Shown here in pieces: positions 9,193-18,842 of a stretch of DNA of 64,000 bases (the first letter of the stretch is position 1; each line of letters opens with the position of its first letter). The DNA is taken from assembly GCF_030819275.1 (NCBI RefSeq), contig NZ_JAUTBL010000001.1:1146501-1210500 (forward strand). Direction: 5' to 3'. The translations under genes and the position numbers were made by a program. Source of the DNA: Agrobacterium larrymoorei. Its GTDB lineage: Bacteria > Pseudomonadota > Alphaproteobacteria > Rhizobiales > Rhizobiaceae. A model generated the notes under the pieces. It did not search any database and was not told the origin of the DNA. It was given only the letters and a program-made list of their open reading frames with translations.

Positions 9193-9747
9193 ATGTTGAG
9201 CGAACGCGAAAAAATGGCTGCCGGGGAATGGTATTCATGCCTTGATGACGAGTTGGACGCACTTCGGATCAAGGCGCGTTTCGCTGTTCATCAGCACAAT
9301 ACGCTTCCACCGGATGAGCGCGGGTCGATTGGCGCGTTGCTTCGCCGTCTTTTGAAGTCGGTCGCTGACACTGCTTTCATCGAAGCGCCGTTCCATTGCA
9401 GCTACGGCGTCAATATCAGCCTGGGAGAAAGGGTCTATCTTAACGCAGGCTGCACGATCCTCGACTCGGGCCGCGTTGAAATTGGCGCAGGCTCCATGCT
9501 GGGTCCCGGCGTCCATATTTATTGCGCCGATCATCATCGGGATATCGCTCTGCGCGGGCAGGGGATCGAGAGAGCAAGGCCGGTCGCGATTGGCAAAGAT
9601 GTCTGGATAGGCGGCGGCGCCATCATTCTGCCGGGTGTGACGATTGGTGATGGAGCCATTGTCGGCGCAGGTTCGGTGGTGACGAAGAGCGTTGCGCCAG
9701 GCGACGTTGTCGTCGGCAATCCGGCGCGCTCGACGCGACGTAAATGA
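9193..9747 (+). CDS. Maltose/galactoside-type O-acetyltransferase
   Basis: 184 aa from the ATG at 9193 (MLSEREKMAAGEWY). It is a left-handed beta-helix (hexapeptide repeat) acetyltransferase of the Maa/LacA type that moves acetyl from acetyl-CoA to a sugar hydroxyl. The N-terminal Mac domain (EREKMAAGEWYSCLDDELDAL), the trimer region FHCSYGVNISLGERVYLNAGC, the catalytic-His region HIYCADHHRDIALR and the end GDVVVGNPARSTRRK are all present. It lies 12 nt behind yraN, so it may share its transcript. Confidence 0.88.
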   Translation: MLSEREKMAAGEWYSCLDDELDALRIKARFAVHQHNTLPPDERGSIGALLRRLLKSVADTAFIEAPFHCSYGVNISLGERVYLNAGCTILDSGRVEIGAGSMLGPGVHIYCADHHRDIALRGQGIERARPVAIGKDVWIGGGAIILPGVTIGDGAIVGAGSVVTKSVAPGDVVVGNPARSTRRK

Positions 9748-9807
9748 TCTACCTGCGATTGCCCGGCGTGATTGGCCTGCAATTTCGGAGCTTCTCACGT
9801 AATAAAT

Positions 9808-9825
9808 CTGACATGAAACTGTAAA
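9808..9825 (+). promoter_or_regulatory. Pho box (PhoB-binding site) upstream of ugpB
   Basis: CTGACAT-GAAA-CTGTAAA fits the PhoB consensus of two 7-bp repeats (CTGTCAT) separated by 4 bp. It sits 64 bp before the ugpB start. ugp operons are PhoB-controlled in E. coli and rhizobia, so the context supports the call. Confidence 0.75.
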
Positions 9826-9888
9826 ATCCCCGTCACGGAACGTCCCTATTCGCATCCTCACCCAACAAGGGCGGTAGAGGATCGAAAG

Positions 9889-11187
9889 ATGATCAAGAAA
9901 ATTTCCATGGCCGTGATGGCCTTCAGCGTTTCCGCAACGTCTTCCATGGCGGCAACCAACATCACCTGGTGGCATGGCATGGGCGGCCGCAATGGCGAAG
10001 TCATCAATGAGGTCGCGCAGAAGTTTAACGCCGCGCAGACCGCATGTGCATTGACGCCGGTTTCCAAGGGTTCTTACGAAGAAGCGCTGGCAAGCGGCAT
10101 CGCTGCCTTCCGCTCCGGCGAGCAGCCGAACATTCTCCAGGTTTTCGATGCAGGTGCAGCCACAATCATCAACGCCAAGGGCGCTGTTATCCCAGCGGAA
10201 GACATCATCACCAAGGCCGGTTACAAGTTCGATCGCGAAGCCTTCATTCCTGGCGTTCGCTACTTCTACGCCGCAGCGGACGGCAAGTTCGTCGGCATGC
10301 CGTTCAACTCCTCCGCACCGATCATGTACATCAACACCGAAGCCCTGAAGAAGGCGGGTGTCGAAGCGCCAAAAACCTGGGAAGAGTTCGAGGCCATCGC
10401 TCCGAAGTTGAAGGAAGCTGGTTTCATCCCGCTCGTACAGTCGCAGCTGACCTGGGAGTTCACCGAGAACTTCTTCTCGCGCAACAACATCCAGTTCGCC
10501 ACCAACAACAATGGTTACGATAGCGTCGTCGATACCAAGCTGAAGGTGACCGATCCGAACCTCATCACGATGTTCGAAAAGCTGAAGTCCTGGAAGGACC
10601 AGGGCTACTTCGCCTATTACGGTGCTGGCTGGAACGACAACCAGAAGCCGTTCGAAGAGAACAAGGTCGCCCTCTGGATCGGTTCGTCAGGCTCCTTCGG
10701 CGGTCTGCAGAAGACGGCACAAATGCCATTCTCGGCAACTTTCCTGCCCTATTGGGGCGCGATCAAGGGCGCTGGCACCAACTCCTTCATCGGTGGCGCG
10801 GCCCTATTTGCCATGTCCGGCAAGCCTGAGGCTGAAAACAAGTGCGTGGCAGACTTCTTCCAGTTCCTGACCTCGCCTGAAATTCAGAAGTTCTACCATG
10901 AAGCCACCGGCTACGTCGCCATCACCAAGGCCGCTTACGAGCTGGCGAAGAAGGAAGGCTACTACGAGAAGCAGCCTGTCGCCGAAGTCGGCATCAAGCA
11001 GCTGTCGCTTCCAGGCGGCGAATGGTCCAAGGGCTATCGCCTCGGCTTCTATCCGCAGATCCGCGCCATCATGGAGCGTGAATATGGCCGCATCTTCTCC
11101 GGCGAAGTCTCCGTAAAGGATGCCTTCAACATCATTGAGAAGGAAGGCAACGACCTTCTGGCGCGCTTCGCCAAGACCGCTGGCTGA
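9889..11187 (+). CDS. ugpB: sn-Glycerol-3-phosphate ABC transporter, substrate-binding protein UgpB
   Basis: 432 aa, periplasmic. The signal peptide covers about residues 1-22 (KKISMAVMAFSVSATSSMAA), and the mature protein starts with TNITWWHGMGGRNGEVINE, typical of UgpB. The EKEGNDLLARF end also fits. It binds glycerol-3-phosphate and glycerophosphodiesters and delivers them to UgpAE. It is first in ugpBAEC, behind a Pho box, so induction by phosphate starvation is expected. Confidence 0.92.
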   Translation: MIKKISMAVMAFSVSATSSMAATNITWWHGMGGRNGEVINEVAQKFNAAQTACALTPVSKGSYEEALASGIAAFRSGEQPNILQVFDAGAATIINAKGAVIPAEDIITKAGYKFDREAFIPGVRYFYAAADGKFVGMPFNSSAPIMYINTEALKKAGVEAPKTWEEFEAIAPKLKEAGFIPLVQSQLTWEFTENFFSRNNIQFATNNNGYDSVVDTKLKVTDPNLITMFEKLKSWKDQGYFAYYGAGWNDNQKPFEENKVALWIGSSGSFGGLQKTAQMPFSATFLPYWGAIKGAGTNSFIGGAALFAMSGKPEAENKCVADFFQFLTSPEIQKFYHEATGYVAITKAAYELAKKEGYYEKQPVAEVGIKQLSLPGGEWSKGYRLGFYPQIRAIMEREYGRIFSGEVSVKDAFNIIEKEGNDLLARFAKTAG

Positions 11188-11208
11188 TAACACGGTCGCC
11201 CAATCGAT

Positions 11209-11237
11209 GGACCTCTCCTCGGATCGGGGAGAGGTCC
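11209..11237 (+). terminator. Intercistronic hairpin between ugpB and ugpA
   Basis: GGACCTCTCC (11209-11218) pairs with GGAGAGGTCC (11228-11237). It has no T tract, so it is more likely an mRNA-protecting or attenuating hairpin. Such a hairpin would allow higher expression of the binding protein than of the permeases. Confidence 0.65.
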
Positions 11238-11387
11238 GTTCCAATATGTGCAAGCCGCTTCCAAGTCGCAGCCGTCCTTGCCCCATGGGCAGTGATGATG
11301 CGCGGCACACAAGCAGGGCTCTCTGAAAAAATCACGGACGGACGTCTTCGCTGAAGCCCGGTCCATAACCAAGGAAGGTTTGCGGAC

Positions 11388-12359
11388 GTGACCTACGTTC
11401 CCTCCCAACCGAGCGCCACCCAGGTTCTTCCCGGCCTTGCCGCGAAAGCGAAGAAGCCTGCCGCGGCGACAGAGACGGCCAAGCGCGTCCAGTTTTCCCC
11501 TTCGCTGCTGCCCTATCTCTTCCTCGCGCCGCAGCTTCTGGTCATTTTCGTCTTCTTTTATTGGCCGTCGGTGCAGGCGGTTCAGTCCTCTTTCTATATC
11601 GAGGACCCCTTCGGCTTCGGCTCGACCTTCGTCGGTTTTTCGAATTACACGGATGCCCTGTTCAGCGCGGAATATCTGAGCATCGCGAAGTTCACCGGTA
11701 TCTTCACCATTCTCGTGACGGTATTTTCGCTGGCCATTGGTCTGTTGCTGGCCGTCAAGGCCGATGCCGTCATCCGCGGTGCTTCGGCTTACAAGACGCT
11801 ATTGATCTCCGTCTATGCCATCGCGCCGCCGGTGGCGGGCTTGATCGGTATGATGTTTTTCGACCAGCATATCGGCCCTTTCGTCAAGATCGCCGCCTTC
11901 TTCGGCTGGCACATGCAGGTGGGCGTCAATTACTTCGACACGGCTTTTGCCATGGTCTTCGTTTCGGTCTGGAAGCAGATCCCCTATAATTTCATCTTCT
12001 TCCTGTCGGGCCTGCAAAGCGTTCCGGTTTCGGTCCGCGAGGCGGCCTATCTCGATTGCCGCTCTGGTTTTCGCCGGTTCTGGACCGTCATCATGCCGCT
12101 TCTGGCGCCGACTGCCTTCTTCCTGCTGATCATCAACGTCACCTATGCCCTGTTCGACACGTTCGGCGTCATCGACGTGATGGTGAAGGACAAGGCGGCC
12201 AACAACCCGATCACTCTGGTCTACAAGGTGTTTCTCGACGGATTCCGCGGCAACGATATTGGCGGCTCCTCGGCGCAATCCGTGATCCTGATGGTCGTCG
12301 TCTTCGTGCTGACCGTCATGCAATTCCGCTTCCTCGAAAAACGCATCCATTACGGTTGA
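11388..12359 (+). CDS. ugpA: sn-Glycerol-3-phosphate ABC transporter permease UgpA
   Basis: 323 aa, inner-membrane permease with six predicted helices; the first is LLPYLFLAPQLLVIFVFFYW. The ATPase-contact (EAA) loop reads EAAYLDCRSGFRRFWTVIMP; the usual DGA is DCR here. The GTG at 11388 is taken as the start. An ATG in this frame is not available before the first helix. It is followed 11 nt later by ugpE. Confidence 0.92.
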   Translation: MTYVPSQPSATQVLPGLAAKAKKPAAATETAKRVQFSPSLLPYLFLAPQLLVIFVFFYWPSVQAVQSSFYIEDPFGFGSTFVGFSNYTDALFSAEYLSIAKFTGIFTILVTVFSLAIGLLLAVKADAVIRGASAYKTLLISVYAIAPPVAGLIGMMFFDQHIGPFVKIAAFFGWHMQVGVNYFDTAFAMVFVSVWKQIPYNFIFFLSGLQSVPVSVREAAYLDCRSGFRRFWTVIMPLLAPTAFFLLIINVTYALFDTFGVIDVMVKDKAANNPITLVYKVFLDGFRGNDIGGSSAQSVILMVVVFVLTVMQFRFLEKRIHYG

Positions 12360-12370
12360 GGTGTTGACCT

Positions 12371-13213
12371 ATGTATAAGACCAAGCCTCTCGACCATCTG
12401 GTGCTGATCATCGGCTCGCTGTTTCTGGTTCTGCCGGTCATCGTCGCCTTCATGACCTCGACGCATACCGCAGCCGAAATCCACATGAACGGACTGGCTC
12501 TCACGCCCGGCAACAATTTCATCGCGACCTATGAGAAGGTGCTGACGCAGAAGGGCGGCTTTACCGGCCAGGTGACCGGCTTCAATATGGTGATGAACTC
12601 GCTGATCCTCGGCATCGGCTTTGCTGTCGGCAAGATCGTCCTGTCGATGATGGCAGCGTATGCCATCGTCTATTTCCGCTTCCGCTTCGCAACGCTTGCC
12701 TTCTGGATCATCTTCACCACGCTGCTACTGCCGCTCGAAGTGCGCATCATGCCGTCCTATGAGGTGATGAGCAAACTCGGGCTTTTGAACTCCTATACCG
12801 GCCTCATCGTACCGCTTCTGGCCTCTGCCACCGGCACCTTCTATTTCCGTCAGTTCTTCAAATCGGTGCCGGACGAGTTGCTGGAAGCGGCGCGGATCGA
12901 TGGCGCAGGGCCGATCAAATTCTTCATCGACGTTTTGATCCCGCTGTCGCGCACCATGGTGGCAGCGATCTTCATCATCATGTTCGTATATGGCTGGAAC
13001 CAGTATCTCTGGCCCATGCTGATGACCAATGATGAGAGCTTCTTCACGCTGATGCGCGGCATCAAGTCGATCCTGCAGGTCTGGGTCGGTTCGCAGCTCC
13101 CCGATTATAACGAGGCTTTCGCGCTGGCCGTTCTCGCCATGCTGCCCCCGGTGATGATCGTCGTCATCTTCCAGAGCTGGTTCATCAAGGGCCTCACCGA
13201 AAGCGATAAGTAA
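12371..13213 (+). CDS. ugpE: sn-Glycerol-3-phosphate ABC transporter permease UgpE
   Basis: 280 aa, the second permease of the Ugp importer. Six membrane segments are seen, beginning with LDHLVLIIGSLFLVLPVIVAFM-like sequence after the start. The EAA loop is EAARIDGAGPIKFFIDVLIP with the conserved glycine intact. The protein ends FQSWFIKGLTESDK, a typical UgpE ending. It sits 11 nt behind ugpA and 12 nt before ugpC, so the operon is tightly packed. Confidence 0.93.
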   Translation: MYKTKPLDHLVLIIGSLFLVLPVIVAFMTSTHTAAEIHMNGLALTPGNNFIATYEKVLTQKGGFTGQVTGFNMVMNSLILGIGFAVGKIVLSMMAAYAIVYFRFRFATLAFWIIFTTLLLPLEVRIMPSYEVMSKLGLLNSYTGLIVPLLASATGTFYFRQFFKSVPDELLEAARIDGAGPIKFFIDVLIPLSRTMVAAIFIIMFVYGWNQYLWPMLMTNDESFFTLMRGIKSILQVWVGSQLPDYNEAFALAVLAMLPPVMIVVIFQSWFIKGLTESDK

Positions 13214-13225
13214 AGGATACCGACA

Positions 13226-14329
13226 ATGGCCGAGATCGAAATCAGTCAGGTCTGCAAGGATTACGCCAACGGCATGCGCGCCGTCCACGATGTGGATATC
13301 TCCATCAAGGACGGCGAGTTCATCGTGCTCGTCGGCCCCTCCGGCTGTGGCAAGTCCACGCTTCTGCGCATGGTGGCGGGTCTGGAGGAAATCTCCGAGG
13401 GCACCGTCAGCATCGGCAACCGTATCGTCAATGATGTGGAGCCAGCTGACCGCGATATCGCGATGGTTTTCCAGAATTATGCGCTTTACCCACATATGTC
13501 GGTGCGCGAAAATCTGGAATACGGTCTGAAGAACCGCAAGACGCCAAAGGCCGAGATCGATGCCCGTGTGGCGGAAGCCGCCCGCATGCTGCAACTGGAA
13601 CCTTATCTGGAGCGCAAACCGCGGGCACTTTCCGGCGGTCAGCGACAACGCGTCGCCATGGGCCGTGCCATCGTGCGCAAGCCAGCGGCTTTCCTCTTCG
13701 ATGAGCCGCTCTCCAATCTCGATGCCAAGCTGCGCGTCTCGATGCGCGGTGAGATCAAGCGGCTGCAACGCCGCCTTGGCACCACCTCCATCTATGTGAC
13801 GCATGACCAGTTGGAAGCGATGACTTTGGCGGATCGTCTCGTGGTTCTGAATGCGGGACGCATCGAACAGATCGGCGCGCCGCTGGATGTCTACCACACG
13901 CCCGCCTCTACCTTTGTCGCAAGCTTCATCGGCTCGCCTGCAATGAACCTTCTGTCCGGTGAACTGCATGGCGATCGGCTGGCGATTGGCCCTGCGATCT
14001 TGTCGTTGAATGGTGTGGCGCCGACCTCCGGCCCGGTGACGGTCGGCATGCGAGCGGAAGATTTGCGCATTGCACATGGGGATGAGCCTGCCTTGCCGTT
14101 CTGCCTCGACTATGTCGAGGAACTCGGCTCGCAGCGATTGGTGCATGGTCTCGTCGGAGATCAGTCACTGACGGTGGCACTTTCCGCCGAGCTGCAGCTT
14201 CCAGAAATCTTCGCCTTGACCATCAATCCTTACAAGCTGCACTTCTTTGACAACGAAAGCGGCAAGCGGATCGCTTTTGGGTTCGCCTCTCAAGGCGCGG
14301 AGCCGCGGTTGGCGCAAGCGAACGTCTAA
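13226..14329 (+). CDS. ugpC: sn-Glycerol-3-phosphate ABC transporter ATPase UgpC
   Basis: 367 aa. Walker A is GPSGCGKST (residues 37-45), the ABC signature is [14 protein letters not shown] and Walker B is [15 protein letters not shown], with the switch His in [11 protein letters not shown]. The C-terminal TOBE/MalK-type regulatory domain starts around residue 240. It energises UgpAE. A T-tailed hairpin directly after it closes the operon. Confidence 0.94.
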   Translation: MAEIEISQVCKDYANGMRAVHDVDISIKDGEFIVLVGPSGCGKSTLLRMVAGLEEISEGTVSIGNRIVNDVEPADRDIAMVFQNYALYPHMSVRENLEYGLKNRKTPKAEIDARVAEAARMLQLEPYLERKPRALSGGQRQRVAMGRAIVRKPAAFLFDEPLSNLDAKLRVSMRGEIKRLQRRLGTTSIYVTHDQLEAMTLADRLVVLNAGRIEQIGAPLDVYHTPASTFVASFIGSPAMNLLSGELHGDRLAIGPAILSLNGVAPTSGPVTVGMRAEDLRIAHGDEPALPFCLDYVEELGSQRLVHGLVGDQSLTVALSAELQLPEIFALTINPYKLHFFDNESGKRIAFGFASQGAEPRLAQANV

Positions 14330-14340
14330 TCTCGAAGATG

Positions 14341-14374
14341 AAGCCGGGCGCGGATATGCGGACCGGCTTTTTTT
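14341..14374 (+). terminator. Terminator of the ugpBAEC operon
   Basis: AGCCGG (14342-14347) pairs with CCGGCT (14363-14368), followed by seven T residues. It lies 12 nt past the ugpC stop. Confidence 0.75.
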
Positions 14375-14413
14375 GTCCATTGACTCCATTATAAGATCTA
14401 ATATTCTCTTATC

Positions 14414-14996
14414 ATGGAAAATCAATTCGATCCCCTTGAACCCGCCATCGCCATGCGTCTGAAGCTTCTGCGTGAGCAGAGTGGGCTGACGCTGGATGGA
14501 CTTGCGACAATGTCCGGCGTGAGCCGTGCCCATGATATCCCGCATTGAACGGGGGGAGGCGAGCCCCACCGCATCGCTGCTTGCCCGCATTTGTGCGGCT
14601 CTCGGCCTCTCGCTGTCGCAGTTCTTCGCCGAGAATGAGACACGGTCGTCACCGTTGGTAAAACACGGTGATCAGCCGACCTGGAAAGACCCCGAGACCG
14701 GCTATGTCCGTCGCGCCATTTCCCCGCCGCGTATGGGCTCCGATGTCGATATCGTCGAGGTTTCGCTGCCCGCGTCGGCCCGCGTCAGCTTCCCACCCCA
14801 TCCCGCCAGCAAGGGCATGACGCAATATGTCTGGCTGTTCGAAGGCGAACTTACCATGGAGCTTGGCGAGCAGACTTACCAGCTGGCGCCGGGTGATTGC
14901 CTGTTCATGCCCGTGGGCGATGGCCACATTTTTCACAATCCATCCGACATCCCGGCACGCTACGCCGTTGTGCTGGATCAGAGAAAGCGCATATGA
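14414..14996 (+). pseudogene. XRE-family regulator with cupin domain, frameshifted
   Basis: The 5' part (ATG at 14414: ENQFDPLEPAIAMRLKLL, then SGLTLDGLATMSGVSRA) is a helix-turn-helix. It leaves frame at the CCC of 14529-14531. The next frame at once continues MISRIERGEASPTASLLARI and runs to a stop at 14994-14996. Joined, they give a normal protein of about 190 aa: HTH (residues 10-65) plus a cupin sensor (about 115-185, with PHPASKGMTQYVWLFEGELT). One extra C explains it. It could be a true mutation or a base-calling error. The stop overlaps the start of the GNAT gene. Confidence 0.82.
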
Positions 14997-15535
14997 TGGA
15001 AGAACCTATTGTAACCGTCCGACTTCTCGATCGTCAGCAGACGCTCGATGCCTTGCCAGAGCTTTGCGAAGTCCTGTCAGACTGCGTCAATGGCGGAGCC
15101 TCGGTCGGCTTCATGCTGCCTTTTGGGCCAGACGACGCGCGCGGCTTCTGGCAGGATGTTGCGGAAGCAGTGGGTCGTGGCACGACACTCCATGCGGTGG
15201 CGGAACGAGATGGAGAGGTGGTCGGCACCGTCCAGGTGGGTCTTGCCACCAAACCGAACCAGCCTCACCGCGGCGACGTCATGAAACTGCTGATCCATCG
15301 TAAGGCGCGGGGGCTCGGTCTGTCACGCAGGCTGATGGCGAAAGTGGAGGAAGAAGCGACGCGTCTCGGACGGCGGCTCCTCGTGCTGGATACAGCAACA
15401 GGCAGCGAGGCGGAAGCGATCTATCCGCGCTTCGGCTGGCAGCGCGTCGGAGTTATTCCCGATTTCGCGCTCTTTCCAGACGGTCGTTACTGCGGAACGA
15501 CGTTCTTCTACAAACGCATAGGTCCGGCCGAATGA
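14993..15535 (+). CDS. GNAT family N-acetyltransferase
   Basis: 180 aa. The acetyl-CoA-binding core is visible as VMKLLIHRKARGLGLSRRLM (motif A, R/QxxGxG/A type reading RKARGLGLS), followed by LLVLDTATGSEAEAIYPRFG and the FFYKRI end. The substrate is unknown. Its start overlaps the stop of the XRE-cupin regulator, a coupling that suggests the regulator controls or accompanies this enzyme. Longer in-frame 5' extension would only duplicate regulator coding sequence. Confidence 0.85.
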   Translation: MMEEPIVTVRLLDRQQTLDALPELCEVLSDCVNGGASVGFMLPFGPDDARGFWQDVAEAVGRGTTLHAVAERDGEVVGTVQVGLATKPNQPHRGDVMKLLIHRKARGLGLSRRLMAKVEEEATRLGRRLLVLDTATGSEAEAIYPRFGWQRVGVIPDFALFPDGRYCGTTFFYKRIGPAE

Positions 15536-15568
15536 CCGGACCTATGTTGGAGGCGCGGCTCTTCGAGA

Positions 15569-18076
15569 TCAGGCTGCGTAACGGGTGGCAGCGCTGTCCT
15601 TCGTCAAGCGGAACTGCTGCAGCAATTGCAGCAACTGATCTGTTTCGGTGTTGAGTTGCTGTGTCGCTGCACTCGTTTCTTCCACCATGGCGGCGTTTTG
15701 CTGGGTGAGAACGTCGACCTCTCCAACTGAGCCGTTGATCTGTTGGAGTACGACCGCCTGATCCTGTGTCGCCTGGGTGATCTGGTGCACCTGATCGCTG
15801 ACCTTGGAGATCTGAACGCCGATTTCCGCCAGGGCTTCGCCTGTCTGGTTCACGAGGTCCGAACCTGCCGAAACCTCTTGTGTCGAGACGGCAACCAGTT
15901 GGCGGATTTCCTTGGCGGCAGAGGCCGAACGCTGCGCCAGTTCGCGCACTTCATGGGCGACGACCGCAAATCCCTTGCCAGCTTCGCCTGCCCGGGCCGC
16001 TTCCACACCGGCATTCAATGCCAGCAGATTGGTCTGGAAGGAGATGGAGTCGATCACCTCGATGATGTTGCCGATCGTCTGCGAGGCCGCCTCGATGCGC
16101 TCCATGGCCGCAACCGCGTTTCTGACGATCATCAGGGATTCATCGGTATGGCGGCGCGTGTTGTCGACGATGCTGTTGGCCTGACGAGCACGCTCCACCG
16201 CATTGCGCATATTGGAGTTGACCTCATCGACGGCCGCTGCTGTTTCTTCCAGCGAAGCGGCCTGGCGCTCGGTGCGTCGGGACAGATCGAGCGTGGACGC
16301 CGACATCTGCTGTACATTGATGCGGATGGTTCCAACATTATCCTGGATGCCGCCGATCGTCTGGCGCAGCCGCTGCATGGACTGGTTGAAGTCGACGCGC
16401 AACTGTTCCAGATGGCCGGTAAAAGGCGTATCGATCGTGGTGGAAATGTCTCCAGAGGACAGTCGCTCCAGGCCATCGCCCAATGCTGAGACCGCGAACT
16501 GAATCTGACGGTCGAGCTCTCTGCGCTCCGCCTCGTTCATCTGCCGCTCCGCGTCGGCTGCAGCACGTTGTTCTTCCGTCTGCGCTTCAAGACGCAGACG
16601 TTGCGCGGCGTTCTCCTTGAAGACTTCCAATGCACGCGCCATGTCGCCAATCTCGTCATGGCGGGTGTTGCCGCTCAGCGGCACGTTGACGTCGCCGGTG
16701 GCGAGACGCTTCATGGCGCTGACGATCGTCAGGATCGGACCCTTGAAGGTCATGACCAGACCGATGCCGGCGAAAATCGCGATCAGGATGCCGGTGAGCA
16801 TGGCGGAAATCGAGATGCCATCGGCCTTGCTGCGCTCGCTATCTGCCGCAAGACGCTGGGACTCTGCAAAGCCTGTAAGCTGCTCCCAGATATGGCCGAT
16901 CTCTTCCGTTGCCTTGGCGAAGGCCGCCTTGCGCTGGTTGAACATGGCCAGGAGATCTACGGCGTTCTTGTCGAGTTTTGTAGAAAGTGCATCGATCAGG
17001 GTGCCGCTTTTGATCGCGCTTTCGGACATCGTCTTGTCGGACATGACCGCACCCGCCGAGACGCTGAGACGGAAAGCCATATCGCGGAACCGTTCCAGCC
17101 CGTCCTTTGTCGGGGCTGCGGCAAAGCCCGCCATCTCAAGCTGCAGGTTTTTGGCGTCGTCAGCGATCTGGCGCGCCATCGTCAGGAAGTTCTCGGCGGG
17201 CTCGATCTTGCCGTCCAGTTGCCCGAACACCTCGGCGGCCTGGCGGGATTTAACCGTGGCAAAGCCCTGGAGGCGGATCGTTGCCGGGCGCATCATGTTG
17301 ATCGCCTGATCGATGGTTCCAACCGTCATGTCGTTGACGACGCCGACATCGACCTGCTGGCGGATATGTTTCACATTTTCGGAAATCTGATCGATGACGA
17401 GCTTCTGGTCGGCAACCGCTATGGCCGAGAGCGACTTCGCCGTGGCCTCCAGCCCGCCGATCGCATCGCGAATGACCGCAATCTTTTCTTCTGGAACTGT
17501 CCGCTTGTTGAATTCGGTGACGACGGTGGCGATCAGCGTCGCGCCGCGAACCAGCCTGTCGGCTTCCCGCAACATGACCTTAGCCTTTGTCTCGTCGGTT
17601 TCGAGCGTGCTGCGGATGTTGGTGGCGTTTGCCAAAAGCCCGTTGAGTTCTTTCGTCGCGGCCGCCATATCGCCATTCATCTGCGAACGGAGCGCTTGCT
17701 CCTTCTGGTAGAAGGACCACAACTCATCCACCTGGACGCCGATCAGAGAGGTGCTTTTAATGGCGTCCTGAATGGCAGGATCGCTTCCGTCTCCCGTCAT
17801 CTTGAGAAAGCTGATCTGATCATCGATCTGATGGTGAAGAGTAGTGCGTGTCTCTTCCGTGGTGTTGTGAAGAAACGAGGTCATGCTTTCAAAGACCTGC
17901 TTGAAGCCGGTCAAGGACTGCAGGGTCGTGTTGGAAATATCCATGCGACCTTGAAGCAGCTTAGAGGTGTAAAGGCCCGATATTCCAACCGCAAGAATAC
18001 TGAGAATGAATGGTGCGATAAAGACAATAACCTTTGTCTGGATCTTAAAACGTGCCAGAACTCTATCGATAAACAT
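15569..18076 (-). CDS. Methyl-accepting chemotaxis protein
   Basis: 835 aa. Order: short cytoplasmic start, helix TM1 (about 17-37, [21 protein letters not shown]), a long helical periplasmic region of about 380 residues, TM2 (about 420-443, [20 protein letters not shown]), a HAMP domain ([15 protein letters not shown]), a second HAMP-like unit ([14 protein letters not shown]) and the signalling domain. Its hairpin tip reads [20 protein letters not shown] and then [20 protein letters not shown]. The ligand is unknown. It lacks a C-terminal CheR-tethering pentapeptide. It is monocistronic. Confidence 0.94.
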   Translation of the reverse strand: MFIDRVLARFKIQTKVIVFIAPFILSILAVGISGLYTSKLLQGRMDISNTTLQSLTGFKQVFESMTSFLHNTTEETRTTLHHQIDDQISFLKMTGDGSDPAIQDAIKSTSLIGVQVDELWSFYQKEQALRSQMNGDMAAATKELNGLLANATNIRSTLETDETKAKVMLREADRLVRGATLIATVVTEFNKRTVPEEKIAVIRDAIGGLEATAKSLSAIAVADQKLVIDQISENVKHIRQQVDVGVVNDMTVGTIDQAINMMRPATIRLQGFATVKSRQAAEVFGQLDGKIEPAENFLTMARQIADDAKNLQLEMAGFAAAPTKDGLERFRDMAFRLSVSAGAVMSDKTMSESAIKSGTLIDALSTKLDKNAVDLLAMFNQRKAAFAKATEEIGHIWEQLTGFAESQRLAADSERSKADGISISAMLTGILIAIFAGIGLVMTFKGPILTIVSAMKRLATGDVNVPLSGNTRHDEIGDMARALEVFKENAAQRLRLEAQTEEQRAAADAERQMNEAERRELDRQIQFAVSALGDGLERLSSGDISTTIDTPFTGHLEQLRVDFNQSMQRLRQTIGGIQDNVGTIRINVQQMSASTLDLSRRTERQAASLEETAAAVDEVNSNMRNAVERARQANSIVDNTRRHTDESLMIVRNAVAAMERIEAASQTIGNIIEVIDSISFQTNLLALNAGVEAARAGEAGKGFAVVAHEVRELAQRSASAAKEIRQLVAVSTQEVSAGSDLVNQTGEALAEIGVQISKVSDQVHQITQATQDQAVVLQQINGSVGEVDVLTQQNAAMVEETSAATQQLNTETDQLLQLLQQFRLTKDSAATRYAA

Positions 18077-18166
18077 GCTGCCCCAAAGCCTCTATGATTT
18101 CTATGCCGTTGATTGTTATTGGTTTTCGGCAGAGGAGACTTTTTGCAATCAAGCTTTGAGAAAACG

Positions 18167-18201
18167 TTAAAAAGACCCCGTATTTCTTGCTGGTAACGGG
18201 G
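18167..18201 (-). terminator. Terminator of the small acidic protein gene
   Basis: On the minus strand CCCCGT (18196-18201) pairs with ACGGGG (18176-18181) and is followed by TCTTTTTAA. It lies 125 nt after the stop of the 59-aa gene and before the chemoreceptor gene. Confidence 0.6.
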
Positions 18202-18325
18202 AGCGTGCGGGCCTGCCCATTAAATACGCGGATGCATTAATTGGCGATGTGGCGACTGGATGGTAGCGGCGTCGATCGCGTTATCATGCGCCGCGCCACA
18301 CAAAATGATGAGGTCTGCTAACCAC

Positions 18326-18505
18326 TCAGCCGGAGCCTGGGTTGATATCGTTATCGTCCTCATCCGGCAGCGAGCCTGCACCCGGCGTCTTGCTGTCGTC
18401 GGTCAGATGTTTTTTCGCGTGGGGACCTGCCGCTGGAATGTCTTCATTGCGCTTGGTCTTCTCGTCGGTCTCTTCGATGGTCTGACGTGCGTTCTTGTCT
18501 TCCAT
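18326..18505 (-). CDS. Small acidic hydrophilic protein, 59 aa, probable stress protein
   Basis: An ATG at 18505 opens a 59-codon frame rich in Asp, Glu and Lys with no hydrophobic stretch: starts MEDKNARQTIEETDEKTKRN, ends SLPDEDDNDINPGSG. It looks intrinsically disordered. Similar tiny charged proteins are common in rhizobial general-stress regulons. The gene has a perfect EcfG-type promoter 47 nt upstream of its start and a terminator. The function is unknown. It is too short for usual gene finders. Confidence 0.72.
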   Translation of the reverse strand: MEDKNARQTIEETDEKTKRNEDIPAAGPHAKKHLTDDSKTPGAGSLPDEDDNDINPGSG

Positions 18506-18551
18506 GGTTCAGGTCCCTCATCGCAATCTCATGTTTGTCGTCAAGGATCGA

Positions 18552-18576
18552 AACGCACGGGGAAAATACCAGTTCC
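18552..18576 (-). promoter_or_regulatory. Sigma-EcfG (general stress) promoter, GGAAC-N16-CGTT
   Basis: On the minus strand GGAAC (18572-18576) and CGTT (18552-18555) are separated by exactly 16 nt. This matches the alphaproteobacterial general-stress sigma consensus. The predicted transcript start is about 40 nt before the ATG at 18505. Confidence 0.75.
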
Positions 18577-18644
18577 CTCTCCAGATGGAGCACGGCGCTG
18601 CATCTCAAGGATGCTTGCCCCGTTTGGGGAGACGACTGAGGGTG

Positions 18645-18833
18645 TCAGTCTTGAATCTTGCGCGCTTCTGAAATCAGCATGATTGGCACGCCGTCCCGGA
18701 TCGGGTAGGCGAGCTTGGCGCGTTCGGAGATCAATTCGTGATGCTCGCGGTCATAGGTTAGCCTGCCCTTGGTCAAAGGGCAGACCAGCAGATCGAGGAG
18801 CTTCGGGTCAACCTTGCTCAGCTTTTCATCCAT
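18645..18833 (-). CDS. Trm112 family protein
   Basis: 62 aa: [20 protein letters not shown], then [20 protein letters not shown] and [17 protein letters not shown]. This is the small Trm112-like fold (UPF0434) found next to lpxK or lon-domain genes in many proteobacteria. In other organisms Trm112 activates methyltransferases; no bacterial partner is evident here. Only one of the usual metal cysteines is present. It lies 9 nt behind the Lon-domain gene, so the two are likely co-transcribed. Confidence 0.9.
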   Translation of the reverse strand: MDEKLSKVDPKLLDLLVCPLTKGRLTYDREHHELISERAKLAYPIRDGVPIMLISEARKIQD

Positions 18834-18842
18834 GGAGATGGC

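Noticed and set aside
12725..14146. Minus-strand frame of 473 codons
   Set aside because: Antisense shadow of ugpE and ugpC, caused by high third-position GC; rich in His, Arg and Asp without domains.
16568..18097. Plus-strand frame of 509 codons
   Set aside because: Antisense to the chemoreceptor, whose domains are clear.
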